The translations under genes were made by a program, and so were the position numbers. Shown one piece after another: positions 42,883 to 53,200 of a stretch of DNA of 64,000 bases. The notes under the pieces were generated by a model. The model worked only from the letters and a program-made list of their open reading frames with translations, had not been told where the DNA came from and did no database searches. The DNA is from Metabacillus litoralis (GTDB taxonomy: Bacteria > Bacillota > Bacilli > Bacillales > Bacillaceae): the NCBI RefSeq assembly GCF_007994985.1, contig NZ_VOQF01000005.1:1-64000 (forward strand), given 5' to 3'. The stretch's first letter is position 1, and each line of letters begins with the position of its first letter.

Positions 42883-43836
42883 TTAGTTAGAAGTTGTAGC
42901 TGCTGTGTCAGTTGAAATCTCTAAATGCTGCTTCAACTGATTTGATAATGCTAAACGCTCTTCTTCAGCAACAATATAGTAGTAAATCCCACCAATTTTA
43001 TCTCCTGTACCTTTTACCTGGAATTGCTCAAGATTTTGACTAGCTGCTTTATAGTTCGCTTGAATTTCCCACATTTCATCAAATGTTAAGTTTGTTGTTA
43101 CATTATCGCGAACAACTCCAAACATATCCCCAAACTTTGTGATTGATGAGATATTGGCACCCTTTTTCATAACGCCTTCGATGATTTGGCGCTGACGTTC
43201 TTGACGACCAAAGTCACCTCGAGTATCTTTGTAGCGCATTCTCGTATAAGCTAATGCTTTTTCACCATCTAACGTAATGGTGCCTTCTGGAAAATCATAG
43301 CCCCCAGAACTGAAATTTAGTGTGTTATTGACCTCAACTCCACCAACTGCATCAACCGTATCTTTAAAGCTTTCCATATTAATTTTCACAAAATAATCAA
43401 CTGGAACATCTAAAAAGTTTTCAACAGTTGCAACTGTCATATCGGTTCCACCAAATGCATAAGAATGGTTAATTTTATCTTGTATGCCTTTACCAACAAT
43501 TTCCGTTCGAGTATCTCGAGGAATACTAACCATTTGTGTTGAATTTGTGTTTGGGTTAACCGTCATAAGAATTAATGAGTCTGAACGACCTTTATCTCCT
43601 TCACGCTCATCAACACCCATAAGAAGAATAGAAATAGGGTCTTTTTCTGTAAATGTTACTTTATCAGGTCGTTTGGGAGATTTGTCACGATCTAATTCTT
43701 CATGAATGCTAGCAACAGTATCTGTAGCAGATTTATACAAGTAAAACGCATACCCACCTGTACTTAAAACAAGTAATCCGATAATGCTAAGCGTAATCCA
43801 TAGCCACGTCTTTTTCTTCTTTCTTGCTTCTCTCAT
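42883..43836 (-). CDS. LytR-CpsA-Psr (LCP) family wall polymer ligase
   Basis: 317 residues. A basic N-terminus (REARKKKKT) and one membrane segment (about 12-33) are followed by the extracellular LCP domain. Family motifs are clear: ILLMGVDEREGDKGRSDSLI, VSIPRDTRTEI, DKINHSYAFGG, YTRMRYKDTRGDFGRQERQRQ. These arginines and aspartates bind the pyrophosphate of the lipid-linked polymer. LCP enzymes transfer teichoic acids or other polymers to peptidoglycan. Which polymer is not evident, though galU/ugd and a probable polysaccharide cluster lie 18 kb away. Confidence 0.94.
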   Translation of the reverse strand: MREARKKKKTWLWITLSIIGLLVLSTGGYAFYLYKSATDTVASIHEELDRDKSPKRPDKVTFTEKDPISILLMGVDEREGDKGRSDSLILMTVNPNTNSTQMVSIPRDTRTEIVGKGIQDKINHSYAFGGTDMTVATVENFLDVPVDYFVKINMESFKDTVDAVGGVEVNNTLNFSSGGYDFPEGTITLDGEKALAYTRMRYKDTRGDFGRQERQRQIIEGVMKKGANISSITKFGDMFGVVRDNVTTNLTFDEMWEIQANYKAASQNLEQFQVKGTGDKIGGIYYYIVAEEERLALSNQLKQHLEISTDTAATTSN

Positions 43837-43872
43837 TATCTATGTCATCCTTTTTATTTTAATTTTATTTTA

Positions 43873-44017
43873 TGGCTCTGTTAAACTTTGTTGTTGATTT
43901 CCACTACAGGCATTTGCTTTCCGCGGGCGGTCCGGGAGCCTCCTCGGCGCAGGAGTCTCATGCCTTTCACTCCATTCACCAAATTGCTAATAATCAACAT
44001 TAAGCTTTAACATAGCC
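43873..44017. repeat. MITE-like GC-rich repeat with terminal inverted repeats, copy C
   Basis: The ends GGCTCTGTTAAACTTTGTTG…TTGATT and AATCAAC…GTTTAACATAGCC-like sequence are imperfect inverted repeats of about 26 bp. Inside are CTTTCCGCGGGCGG, GAGCCTCCTCGGCGC and GCAGGAGTCTC as in copies A and B. The length of 145 bp and possible TATTTTA flanks on both sides suggest a mobilisable element. The rest of 43837-44236 has no gene. Confidence 0.72.
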
Positions 44018-44148
44018 TATTTTAATTATATTGAATCTATAAAGATTATAGTGCTCTACTACCCAAACTACAATGCTTTTTTTGTAAAATATTGTTTCCA
44101 ATTATATTACGAAGGAAATTGATGAAAGGTTTCATAATTTGTAGAAAT

Positions 44149-44177
44149 TTGTCTAATGAAATATGTATCTATATGAT
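44149..44177 (+). promoter_or_regulatory. Candidate sigma-A promoter of the first LRR gene
   Basis: TTGTCT (44149-44154) and TATGAT (44172-44177) with 17 bp between them, about 60 bp before the start codon. Confidence 0.35.
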
Positions 44178-44236
44178 AAAATAAAAATTATAATTTATTT
44201 GACAAAATATAGGAATTTATAGGAGGAAAGACGAAT

Positions 44237-47200
44237 TTGAACAAGCGTCTTGTATCAATATCACTAATTTTCACAGTACTTTTAACACTATTCACCCCAT
44301 TTTCACAAAAGGTAATTGCATCAACCACTGACAATATCACTTTATTACCTGCTGTAAATACAGAAGATGGTGTACAACTACAATGGGTATCATCTTCATC
44401 AGTACAAGGAGATGAACATTTTACTCTTATAAAAAATAATGAGGAAATTCCGTTAGCATCAGTTGAGAAAGTAAACTCGACAGTTGGTGAAATTGGAGAA
44501 GTGATAAATACGTATCAATTTCTTGATGAACAGGTTGAGGTAGGTACACATTACACTTACTCTCTTAAAAAAGAAGGTAATAGCACGCTTCAGTCAGGAC
44601 AAATTGAAGTACTGTATCAAAAGGAAGAGCTTGATTCAGAAATAATAGATCTACAAGTGACAAATATAACAGATAGAGAATTCAAGGCTGAATGGTCTAC
44701 ATTAGAAAACGCTGAAGCTTATCATTTATTAGTAGATGGTAAATTGCTTGGGCAATTTAAGAATGAAGTTTCATATGAAGTAAAAGAATTGGCAGCAGAT
44801 ACTAGTTATACTGTTAGCGTTCGTGCAATCAGTGATGGAGAAATTATATCTGAAATAGCAAAGACAGTTACAACAAAAACAGTAGAAACTTCTGAAGTAC
44901 CTGTTGTAGAAGAAGAAGCTGAAGTGATTAAGGAAGAAGTAACAGTTTCAAAAGCTTCAGTACCAACTGGAGAAGTAGTATCAATTCCAGATTCATCATT
45001 AAAAAGAGCGATAAAAGGTGCTTTGAAATTAACAAGGGATGAAATTTACACATCAGATATGGAGAGCTTAACAACACTCAATGCTTCATATAGAAATGTA
45101 AAAGATTTATCAGGATTAGAAACTGCGTTTAATCTTACAAAACTAGATCTTTCTGGAAATGAAATTTCTTCTGCTGTAGAAATTAAACATCTTACACAAC
45201 TTCAATATGTAGATTTGTCTTATTACTTGGGTTCTGACATTCAATTTTTAGAGCCCCTTACAAATCTAAAAACACTTATTTTAACAGATACAACAGTAAC
45301 AGATCTTGAACCAATCTCAAGCCTTTCTTTACTAGAAACATTGGATATTAGTTTTGGACAAGTAACAGAATTAAATGATCTAGCATCATTGTCTAGTTTA
45401 AAAGATTTAAATATTAGTTATTTAGAAGACCTTGCATCAGTTGAGCCATTACAGAAATTAACACAATTAACAACATTATCGATGTATGGTGACTCATACT
45501 TCCGCTTGAAATCAGAGGTTGATCAGCTTGAACGTGAAAACCTTGAAATTTTTCATGATGAATCTTATTATCTATATTTTGATTCAATAAAAGTAAATGA
45601 AACTCGTGCTATTTTAAATTGGTCTTATGAAGGAGAAGTTGAAGTTGCATCCTACGAGGTTTTACTAGGGGACAAGTCATTTGAACTTGAAGCAACAGAA
45701 AATACTTTAACTGTTAATGATCTAATTGAAAATACCCAATATAATGTGAAAGTTAACGCATATGATAGTGAAGATAAAGTGGTTGGTAGTATTGAAACGA
45801 CGATTAAAACATTACCAGCTGCTAGCGGTGAGAAGGTAATTTTTAATGATTCTCAGCTTGAAAAAGCAATAAAAGCTCACTTTGGACTAGAACGTGAAAT
45901 CTATGTAAGTGACATGAAGGAATTAACAGAGCTATCGATTGAACGTAAAAGAATCAAAGATTTAACAGGTTTAGAGCATGCTACAAATTTAAAATATCTT
46001 TACGCTTCAAGAAATATAATTGAAGATATTTCATCAATTTCTGGTTTGAAAGCTCTTGAAGGGTTGTACCTTGATGGAAACAAAATAAGTAACTTTTCCG
46101 CTTTAAGTGAGTTATCAAATTTAACAACTCTTGGTTTAACAGCAACAGGAATAAAAGATTTAGCAGTTTTATCAGGTATGGAAAAGCTGAATGATCTAGC
46201 TTTAGATGAAAATGAATTAACAAGCTTATCAACTTTACCTGCACTACCTAGTCTTGCTTATCTTTCTCTTTATAACAACTTGTTGACAGACGTATCTGGT
46301 ATTGAAAAATTAGTTAACATAGAGTCTGTATATCTAGATGATAATCCTCTTGAATCTTTAGAGGGGATTAATAACAACTTAAAATTAAACAGTTTAAGTT
46401 TAAGTAATACGAGCTTAGATGATATCTCTAATTTATTAAAAGTAGATTCTCTTCAATATGTTTCATTGTACGGTAATGGGATGTTAGATTTAAATGAAGG
46501 ATCTGAAGCGCGCAAAGTGATTGCTCAACTTGAAGAGTGGGGTGTGTATGTTGAATATGATGATCAAGGTGAAGAAGAATGGTTTGAATCATATTTCAGC
46601 TTCATTACAGAAAATTCATTCCATGTACATTGGGATTATTATGGTGAAAAAGAATTAACAACGGTTGAGATTTATGTTAATGGTGATAAAAAAGCAACTG
46701 TACCTTTTGAGGATTATGAATTTATAATTGGTGGTTTAACTCCAAGTACAGATTATGAAATTGAAGTTAAGGCATTCAATAGTAGTAATGAGCTTGAATT
46801 TACGAGTTCCTTTACAGAAACAACGTGGTCAGAGCCAAGTGGAGATGTTGTTGAATTTAAGGATGAGACACTTAAAGACATAATAAAAGAGCAGCTCGGC
46901 ATAGATCGTGATCCACAGGTTAGTGATATGGAAAGACTGGATTCAATCTACCTATTTGAAGCAAATGTCTCTGATTTAACAGGTTTAGAGTATGCGGTAA
47001 ATTTATTTGATTTTAATGTATTCGAAAATACAGAGGTGCTAGACTTATCAGCGCTTAAAGAGTTGAAAAACCTTTATAGCATGAATATTACCAATTCTCA
47101 AATAAAAGATTACAAGATATTAGAAGAAATGAATAGTATTCGTTCATTAGCTATAGATGATAATGATCTTAAGGATATCTCCTTTTTAGCTGGTATGAAA

Positions 47201-48436
47201 CAGCTTGAGGATTTAATGTTAATGAATAACAATATTAGTGATATTTCCGCTTTATCGAATTTAACTAAGTTATCTTTTGTTAACCTGGCAAACAATAATA
47301 TTGAAGACATTCGTCCACTGCTAGGTTCTAAGAATGAAATGTATAGCTTAGATGTTAGTGATAATCCGATCGAAGATATTTCAAGCTTGTCACAATTTGA
47401 AAATTTATTTGATTTATATTTAGATGAAACATTAATTGAAGATCTCACACCTTTACTAGAATTATATAGCTTGGAGAGCGTTTCTCTATATAACATTCCA
47501 ACTCTTGAATTACCAAATAATACAACGAATCAAAGTGTTATCGATGATTTGTTATATTATGGTGTTAAAGTAAATATCGACGTAGACCTCACGCCAGAGT
47601 TATACATTGATGAAGTTACTCAGAATTCAATTTCTATTTCTTGGGATCCGATGCTACCAAAAGGTGTTGGTGTGTATAATGTAACATTATATGAGAATGA
47701 AGAAATAGTTGAAGAATTCCAACTTGATAGTGTAGAAGCAAGCTACCAATTCACTGAGCTTTCTGCAAATACAAACTACTATGTTGAGGTATTTGTAGCA
47801 GAGGAAGTCGAAGAATATTATGGCTATTTATCCGCTGAAATTACAACTCTACCTGTTGAAGGCTCTATAAAAGATGTGAGCATGTATGTTCATAAAACAG
47901 AAGGTACACCTGAAGTAGAGGCAATGTTTGATCTTTATGGAATCGATGAGGATAATGAGGATCTATATTTTTATGGGGAGTCTGATGAAGATGGTAAGCT
48001 GTGGGATTATACATTAGACGAGCCTATTGATTTATTTTCGCTTCCTGTTGGGAACTATGGAATAACGTTTTTTACAGCAGATGAAGAAGAATTTAGCTTT
48101 GAGTTTGAAATAAAAGCTGATGAAGAATATATCAATGAACCGATTCTCTTTTTACTGTATGAAGAGGATGATGCTGTCACACCTCCAAGTAAGTATAATC
48201 CTGGAAAAGATTCGGGGAGCACAGATGGTAACAATGGTGAAAATAAAGGAAACTCACCTATTAAAGTAGATGAACCAAAAAAGGATGTTAAAGTAAAGGT
48301 AAAACCTGTTGAAAACAAAGAACTTCCTGAAACAGCAACAGATGTCTACAATCTTATGATGATTGGGCTTGTTATTGTTGGTTTCGGTGGCGCAATACTA
48401 GTTATTCGTAAACGTAAAAAAATGAATCATGAATAA
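44237..48436 (+). CDS. LPXTA-anchored leucine-rich-repeat/Fn3 surface protein (1399 residues)
   Basis: TTG start behind AGGAGGA. A signal peptide (about 1-30) is followed by Fn3-like domains. Then come three modules, each with a helical cap (VxFxDxxLxxAIK…SDMxxLTxL), an LRR stack of the internalin type (IxDLTGLExAxNL, about 22-residue repeats) and an Fn3 domain. The modules begin at about residues 245, 530 and 865. A tail with a Pro/Lys linker ends in the sorting signal LPETA (1363-1367), a membrane span and basic tail RKRKK. It is a wall-anchored protein, probably for protein or cell binding. LPXTA is the motif of class D (SrtC/SrtD-like) sortases; the only sortase in this window is class B. 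Paralogous to the gene at 50264. Confidence 0.9.
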   Translation: MNKRLVSISLIFTVLLTLFTPFSQKVIASTTDNITLLPAVNTEDGVQLQWVSSSSVQGDEHFTLIKNNEEIPLASVEKVNSTVGEIGEVINTYQFLDEQVEVGTHYTYSLKKEGNSTLQSGQIEVLYQKEELDSEIIDLQVTNITDREFKAEWSTLENAEAYHLLVDGKLLGQFKNEVSYEVKELAADTSYTVSVRAISDGEIISEIAKTVTTKTVETSEVPVVEEEAEVIKEEVTVSKASVPTGEVVSIPDSSLKRAIKGALKLTRDEIYTSDMESLTTLNASYRNVKDLSGLETAFNLTKLDLSGNEISSAVEIKHLTQLQYVDLSYYLGSDIQFLEPLTNLKTLILTDTTVTDLEPISSLSLLETLDISFGQVTELNDLASLSSLKDLNISYLEDLASVEPLQKLTQLTTLSMYGDSYFRLKSEVDQLERENLEIFHDESYYLYFDSIKVNETRAILNWSYEGEVEVASYEVLLGDKSFELEATENTLTVNDLIENTQYNVKVNAYDSEDKVVGSIETTIKTLPAASGEKVIFNDSQLEKAIKAHFGLEREIYVSDMKELTELSIERKRIKDLTGLEHATNLKYLYASRNIIEDISSISGLKALEGLYLDGNKISNFSALSELSNLTTLGLTATGIKDLAVLSGMEKLNDLALDENELTSLSTLPALPSLAYLSLYNNLLTDVSGIEKLVNIESVYLDDNPLESLEGINNNLKLNSLSLSNTSLDDISNLLKVDSLQYVSLYGNGMLDLNEGSEARKVIAQLEEWGVYVEYDDQGEEEWFESYFSFITENSFHVHWDYYGEKELTTVEIYVNGDKKATVPFEDYEFIIGGLTPSTDYEIEVKAFNSSNELEFTSSFTETTWSEPSGDVVEFKDETLKDIIKEQLGIDRDPQVSDMERLDSIYLFEANVSDLTGLEYAVNLFDFNVFENTEVLDLSALKELKNLYSMNITNSQIKDYKILEEMNSIRSLAIDDNDLKDISFLAGMKQLEDLMLMNNNISDISALSNLTKLSFVNLANNNIEDIRPLLGSKNEMYSLDVSDNPIEDISSLSQFENLFDLYLDETLIEDLTPLLELYSLESVSLYNIPTLELPNNTTNQSVIDDLLYYGVKVNIDVDLTPELYIDEVTQNSISISWDPMLPKGVGVYNVTLYENEEIVEEFQLDSVEASYQFTELSANTNYYVEVFVAEEVEEYYGYLSAEITTLPVEGSIKDVSMYVHKTEGTPEVEAMFDLYGIDEDNEDLYFYGESDEDGKLWDYTLDEPIDLFSLPVGNYGITFFTADEEEFSFEFEIKADEEYINEPILFLLYEEDDAVTPPSKYNPGKDSGSTDGNNGENKGNSPIKVDEPKKDVKVKVKPVENKELPETATDVYNLMMIGLVIVGFGGAILVIRKRKKMNHE

Positions 48437-48445
48437 GTAACACGC

Positions 48446-48476
48446 GAAGAGGGGCCTTAGCTCCTCTTTTTTTCTT
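48446..48476 (+). terminator. Terminator after the first LRR gene
   Basis: AAGAGGGG and CTCCTCTT pair with one mismatch, followed by TTTTTTT. Confidence 0.82.
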
Positions 48477-48610
48477 TTGTTGAATTTTCATAGAAAAATC
48501 ATCGAAGTTACTTAACTTCATTGAATATTTGCCGAAATAAATATAGTATCGTTATAAATATAAAAGATATATCTTTTATAGATTAAGGCTAAGGATAAAG
48601 GAGTTTGACT

Positions 48611-49189
48611 ATGGTAGGACAGGAGTTAACACAACATTTACAGCATATGCAGAAACTACTCTCTACCTTAATGAACAGTTATAAAGATTATCAATCTAGA
48701 GAGAAACCTGTGGAAAGGCAAGATATTTCTTTATCAAAACATATGATTTATGTATTAGCAATCATTGTTATTGTTATCTTTTCAACCTATACAGTTAGTG
48801 CATTTATAATAGAAGCAAGAAAATTCATTCACTATATAGCAGTAGTGCAAATCTTGTTATCGGTTGGCCTTTATACTGTTTTTGTGAAAAAAATAGATAA
48901 CTCTACATCGAAGGAAAAGAAACCACAACAGGAAAAGAAAGATTCTGAAATACCAATATTTGAACTTGATCAATTACGTTTTCGAATTCTTCAGGAACTA
49001 GCAGCATCTCCAATACCACAGAATTATATCTCCCCATTCATGATTTCTAAGATGCTACAGCTCGTTGAAAGTGGCATGTGTATAACGATAGATGAATGTA
49101 TAGCAAATGTTAAGCTAGAAATGAACAATAAAAAACACGTGGAAGAAATAGAAATAATTCAATATCTACAAATTCATTCCTACCATTAA
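48611..49189 (+). CDS. Membrane protein of unknown function with two segments
   Basis: 192 residues from ATG 48611 with AAGGAG eight bases upstream. A helical N-terminus (LTQHLQHMQKLLSTLMNSY) is followed by two membrane segments (about 45-66 and 78-95), a Lys/Glu-rich linker and a cytoplasmic helical domain (ELDQLRFRILQELAASPIPQ onward). The topology is N-in, C-in. No family recognised. It lies between the two giant LRR genes, and its function may be tied to them, but that is only positional. Confidence 0.65.
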   Translation: MVGQELTQHLQHMQKLLSTLMNSYKDYQSREKPVERQDISLSKHMIYVLAIIVIVIFSTYTVSAFIIEARKFIHYIAVVQILLSVGLYTVFVKKIDNSTSKEKKPQQEKKDSEIPIFELDQLRFRILQELAASPIPQNYISPFMISKMLQLVESGMCITIDECIANVKLEMNNKKHVEEIEIIQYLQIHSYH

Positions 49190-49283
49190 AAAAACAATGC
49201 GTTTTCACTTGGAAATAGTTTGAAGAAACTTGAGAATCATGTATAATTTTAGTAGCAAATGTCGAATATTGGGGGATTTAATA

Positions 49284-50066
49284 GTGAAGAAGCTTTTTGT
49301 CTTAGTCACACTTATTTTGTGTGTAGCAGCAATTATAGTTGGAAACCTTCATTGGAATCAAAAGATCACTGCGCAAGGTGAGAAAGAGACCAGTGCAAAA
49401 GTAATAAAGCCAGTGAGGGAAGACGAAAAAATAAAAGCGAACAAGGTCGATGTGTCGAAAATTTCTAGTAATCTGCCTATAGAATTACAAGATAAAATAA
49501 AAAGTGCACAAGAAAGTAAGGTACCATTGAGCTTTGTCATTTATGGATCATCAGAGATAGAAAGAAGCTGGTCTGAACAATTTAGTAGTGAGTTAAAGAA
49601 AGCCTATGGAGAGGACCTTTTTAATATAAACATATTGACTACTGGTGATAGTACAACACGTGAGTTAGTGAATTCCGAAGGGTATCAGGATGTGAATGAA
49701 CTAAAACCAGATATTCTATTATTTGAAGCACCGATGCTTAATGATAATGGAGATGTAGGATTTGGTATTGATGAATCTCTTGATAATATTCAGATTATGA
49801 TAGATTCTTGGTATGAAGCAAATAATAATCTTTTTCTAATGGTACAGCCATCACAGCCATTATACGGTGCAACTTTCTATCCAAGTGAGGTTTCCCAACT
49901 ACAGGACTACATGGAGAAAAATGATTTCATTTATTTAAATCACTGGGAGAATTGGCCTGAGCTAAATGATGATGCGATGCTAGAATATCTTGAGGATAAT
50001 GAAGTCAATGAAGAGGGTTATAAAATCTGGGCGGATTATAATGTTAAATATTTTGTTGCTGAGTAA
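49284..50066 (+). CDS. Secreted or membrane-tethered SGNH-hydrolase-like protein
   Basis: 260 residues from GTG 49284, with GGGGGATTTAATA upstream. The in-frame ATG at 49230 has no binding site. An N-terminal signal or anchor segment (about 2-20) is followed by a domain with an SGNH-like layout: VIYGSSEIERSW, TTGDSTTRELVN and ILLFEAPMLNDNGDVG, then LFLMVQPSQPLYG and a C-terminal INHWENWP-like region. These fit blocks I, III and V loosely, so activity is uncertain. Such proteins often deacylate wall polysaccharides. Terminator at 50067. Confidence 0.6.
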   Translation: MKKLFVLVTLILCVAAIIVGNLHWNQKITAQGEKETSAKVIKPVREDEKIKANKVDVSKISSNLPIELQDKIKSAQESKVPLSFVIYGSSEIERSWSEQFSSELKKAYGEDLFNINILTTGDSTTRELVNSEGYQDVNELKPDILLFEAPMLNDNGDVGFGIDESLDNIQIMIDSWYEANNNLFLMVQPSQPLYGATFYPSEVSQLQDYMEKNDFIYLNHWENWPELNDDAMLEYLEDNEVNEEGYKIWADYNVKYFVAE

Positions 50067-50090
50067 GTACAGGGAAACCTGTGCTTTTTA
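50067..50090 (+). terminator. Terminator after the SGNH-like gene
   Basis: GTACAGG and CCTGTGC flank a GAAA loop, followed by TTTTTA. Confidence 0.7.
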
Positions 50091-50263
50091 TTATGTTTAT
50101 ATTTGTAAATATAGATTCTGTGATGAATTGAATCATAGTAAAAAATATCATTATTATTGTGAAAAAAATGAATCTAATTACAAAGAACTACTACCATTAT
50201 ATAGGTCTTTTTGATTATAATAGGAATGTTGGTAAATTATTAAATATTTAGGAGGGAAATGTA

Positions 50264-53200
50264 TTGCAAAAATACAAATGGCTGAAGATATTAGCTATCT
50301 TTACACTTATTTTTTCTTTATTCAGTCCGTTTGCAGCACCACATACAACAATTGCAGAAGAACTGAATGAAGTAAAGAATTCCATTCAATTATTTCCAGT
50401 TGAAGTTGAAAATGGTGTAGCAAACTTAACATGGGTGACAAATCTAGATGAAAATACCCAGTTAGATCGTTTTGAACTAGTGAAAAATGGAGAAACTCTT
50501 TCTGTTGATCCTATTGAACTAGAAACAGTTGTGGAAAATAACCGAACAACAACTGTCTATACTTTTTCAGATGAACAGGTGGTTGCTGGTGAAACATATA
50601 CATACCAAGCGGCTGGTTTACATACTGAAAAAATGTTGAGTAACTCTCAGTCTATTACAATTGAAGAAGACGTAACTTCAGTTGAATCTGATACTCAGCA
50701 AAGTACGGAAGATCAACAGGAACCTGTTGATGAAGTAGTGGAAGAACCACAGGAAACAGTTGATAATACAACACAAGAAGTTATTGAGTTTGAGGATTTT
50801 TATCTTGAACGACAAATCAGATCTGATTTATCACTGTCAGAAGACGAACCTTTAACAAAGGAAAATCTAGCGACGATTACGAACTTATTTGCTCTAGATT
50901 CTCAGATTACTAGTCTTGTAGGTCTTGAGTATGCCGTTAATTTAAGGCAACTAACATTAGCGGAAAATAATCTAGCAGACCTTAGTCCTTTAAGTGGGTT
51001 AAAAGAGCTAAAACATTTAGATTTAGAAAACAGTCAAATTACTTCAATTGATGCTCTTAAAGAGTTAGATCTTCAAACATTAATAGTAAGTAATAATCCA
51101 ATCACATCAATAGATGCGATTTCAGGAATGTCATCATTGAATTATTTATATCTAGATGGCACTAACATAACATCAATTAATAATCTCGAAGGATTAGAAA
51201 ATTTACAAGAATTATATATCAGTAACATTACAACATTAGATCTTAGTGAAGAGTCAGAAGCATATCAAGTAGTTCAGCAATTACTAAATAGATATGTGCA
51301 TGTACAATATGATGCTGGTGAAATTCCTATCACACTTGATGTGAAATCTTTTCAACATAATGATAATTCGATTACAGTTTCTTGGTCTTATATAGGTGAC
51401 AAAGCTTTTGACCATTTTGTTGTAAATGCAAATGGTAGCATGATTGAAACACAGGAAACGGAATACACTTTAACAAATTTAGAAAATGGTGTTAGTTACC
51501 CTGTTTCAATTGATGTAGTAGATAAAAATGGTGATACGATCACATCTACTTCACTAAGTGTTGAGCTCGCTCCTACACCTGAAGGGGACATTGTCATTTT
51601 TAATGACGAAAATCTTGAACAAGGTGTAAGAAATGCACTAAGCATATTTGAGCGAGATATTTATGCTAGTGATATGGAATCGTTAGACTATCTATCACTT
51701 TCATACTCAAATATTAGTGACCTTACCGGTTTAGAATATGCGATTAACCTTAGAGAATTGTATATTTATGATAATCAAATTAAAGATATAACTCCTTTAA
51801 AAGGTTTAACGAAACTAGAGTACTTAGATATGGAAATTAATGAGGTTTCCGATATTAGTTCACTAGCAAATTTAACTGAGCTTCATACTTTATGGATTGA
51901 CCGAAATCCAATAGAAGATATAAGCGTTCTTTCAAACCTTTCAAAGTTACGTACATTATATCTTCATGGAACAAACATCTCTAGTATTGATACTCTATTA
52001 GACGTACAGAGTTTAGAATTTGTTACAGTTTATGATAATTATTTGACATTTTCATCAGATTCAGCGGAGCTTGCAGTTGTTAATGAGCTTTTAAAGCGTG
52101 GAGTTAATGTGGAATATGATTTTGAGAGTGAACAGGATTATTTCTTTGATCTTGGTCAAGTAACAGCAGATTCTATCTCACTTTACTGGGAAGTATACAC
52201 TGAGGGTGCAAGCTCGTATGTTGTTTACTTAAACGGTGAAGAAATTGATAACACAGAGAATAATTACTACAATTTTGAAGGTCTTAATCCAAGTACTGAA
52301 TATCACATCTTAATTGATGTATTAAACAGTAATGGAGAAATAGTGAATTCGATAGATACATATGTGTCTACAGAGGAACAATTAGGTGAAGTAGTTTCAT
52401 TTAATGATGAACAACTAGCTCAAGCTATTCGTGATGAGCTTGGATTATACAATGAAGAAATTTATGAACATACGTTAGAAGATCTTTATTATTTAAATAT
52501 TTCAGGCTTAGGAATTACAGATCTAACAGGTTTAGAATTAGCAACCAATTTAGAGACGCTAAATGCTTGGGATAATGAAATAACAGATCTATCACCAATA
52601 AAGGACTTAAATAACTTAAATCGTATAGATCTAAGTGATAATAATATAGCTGATATACAGGCATTAAGTGGTCTTGAACTTTTACAGAGTTTATATTTGA
52701 GCAACAATCCACTGACTGACATTTCTTTACTATCTAATTTAAGTAATTTAGAAGAATTATCTGTTTCTAACACTGAAATAACAAATATAGATGTTTTGTT
52801 AGAGTTAGAAAACTTAACATATGTTGATCTTGAGGAAATAGGAATTACTATTGTTGATGAAGCATATGAAATTCTTCAAGCTTTAATAGATCGAAATGTT
52901 CACGTTTCTTATACAGATCCATATGAGAATTTTCCGATTTGGATTAATAAGAAAACAGAAAAATCAATAGAAATTTCTTGGAGCTACTATAATGAAGTAT
53001 ATCCAGAAAGTTTTATTGTGTATTTAAACGGTGAAGTACAAGAAGAGGTATCTGATTGGTACTATGCTTTTAAAGATCTAAAAGATAATACAAATTATGA
53101 TATTCGCGTTGATGCACTTGATAAAGAAGGAAATGTAATAGCTTCTCACCCGGTTATGATTAAAACAGATGAGGTACCATCTGGTGAAACGGTTACCATT

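Noticed and set aside
44199-44227. TTGACA as -35 box for the first LRR gene
   Set aside because: The matching -10 position would fall on the ribosome binding site.
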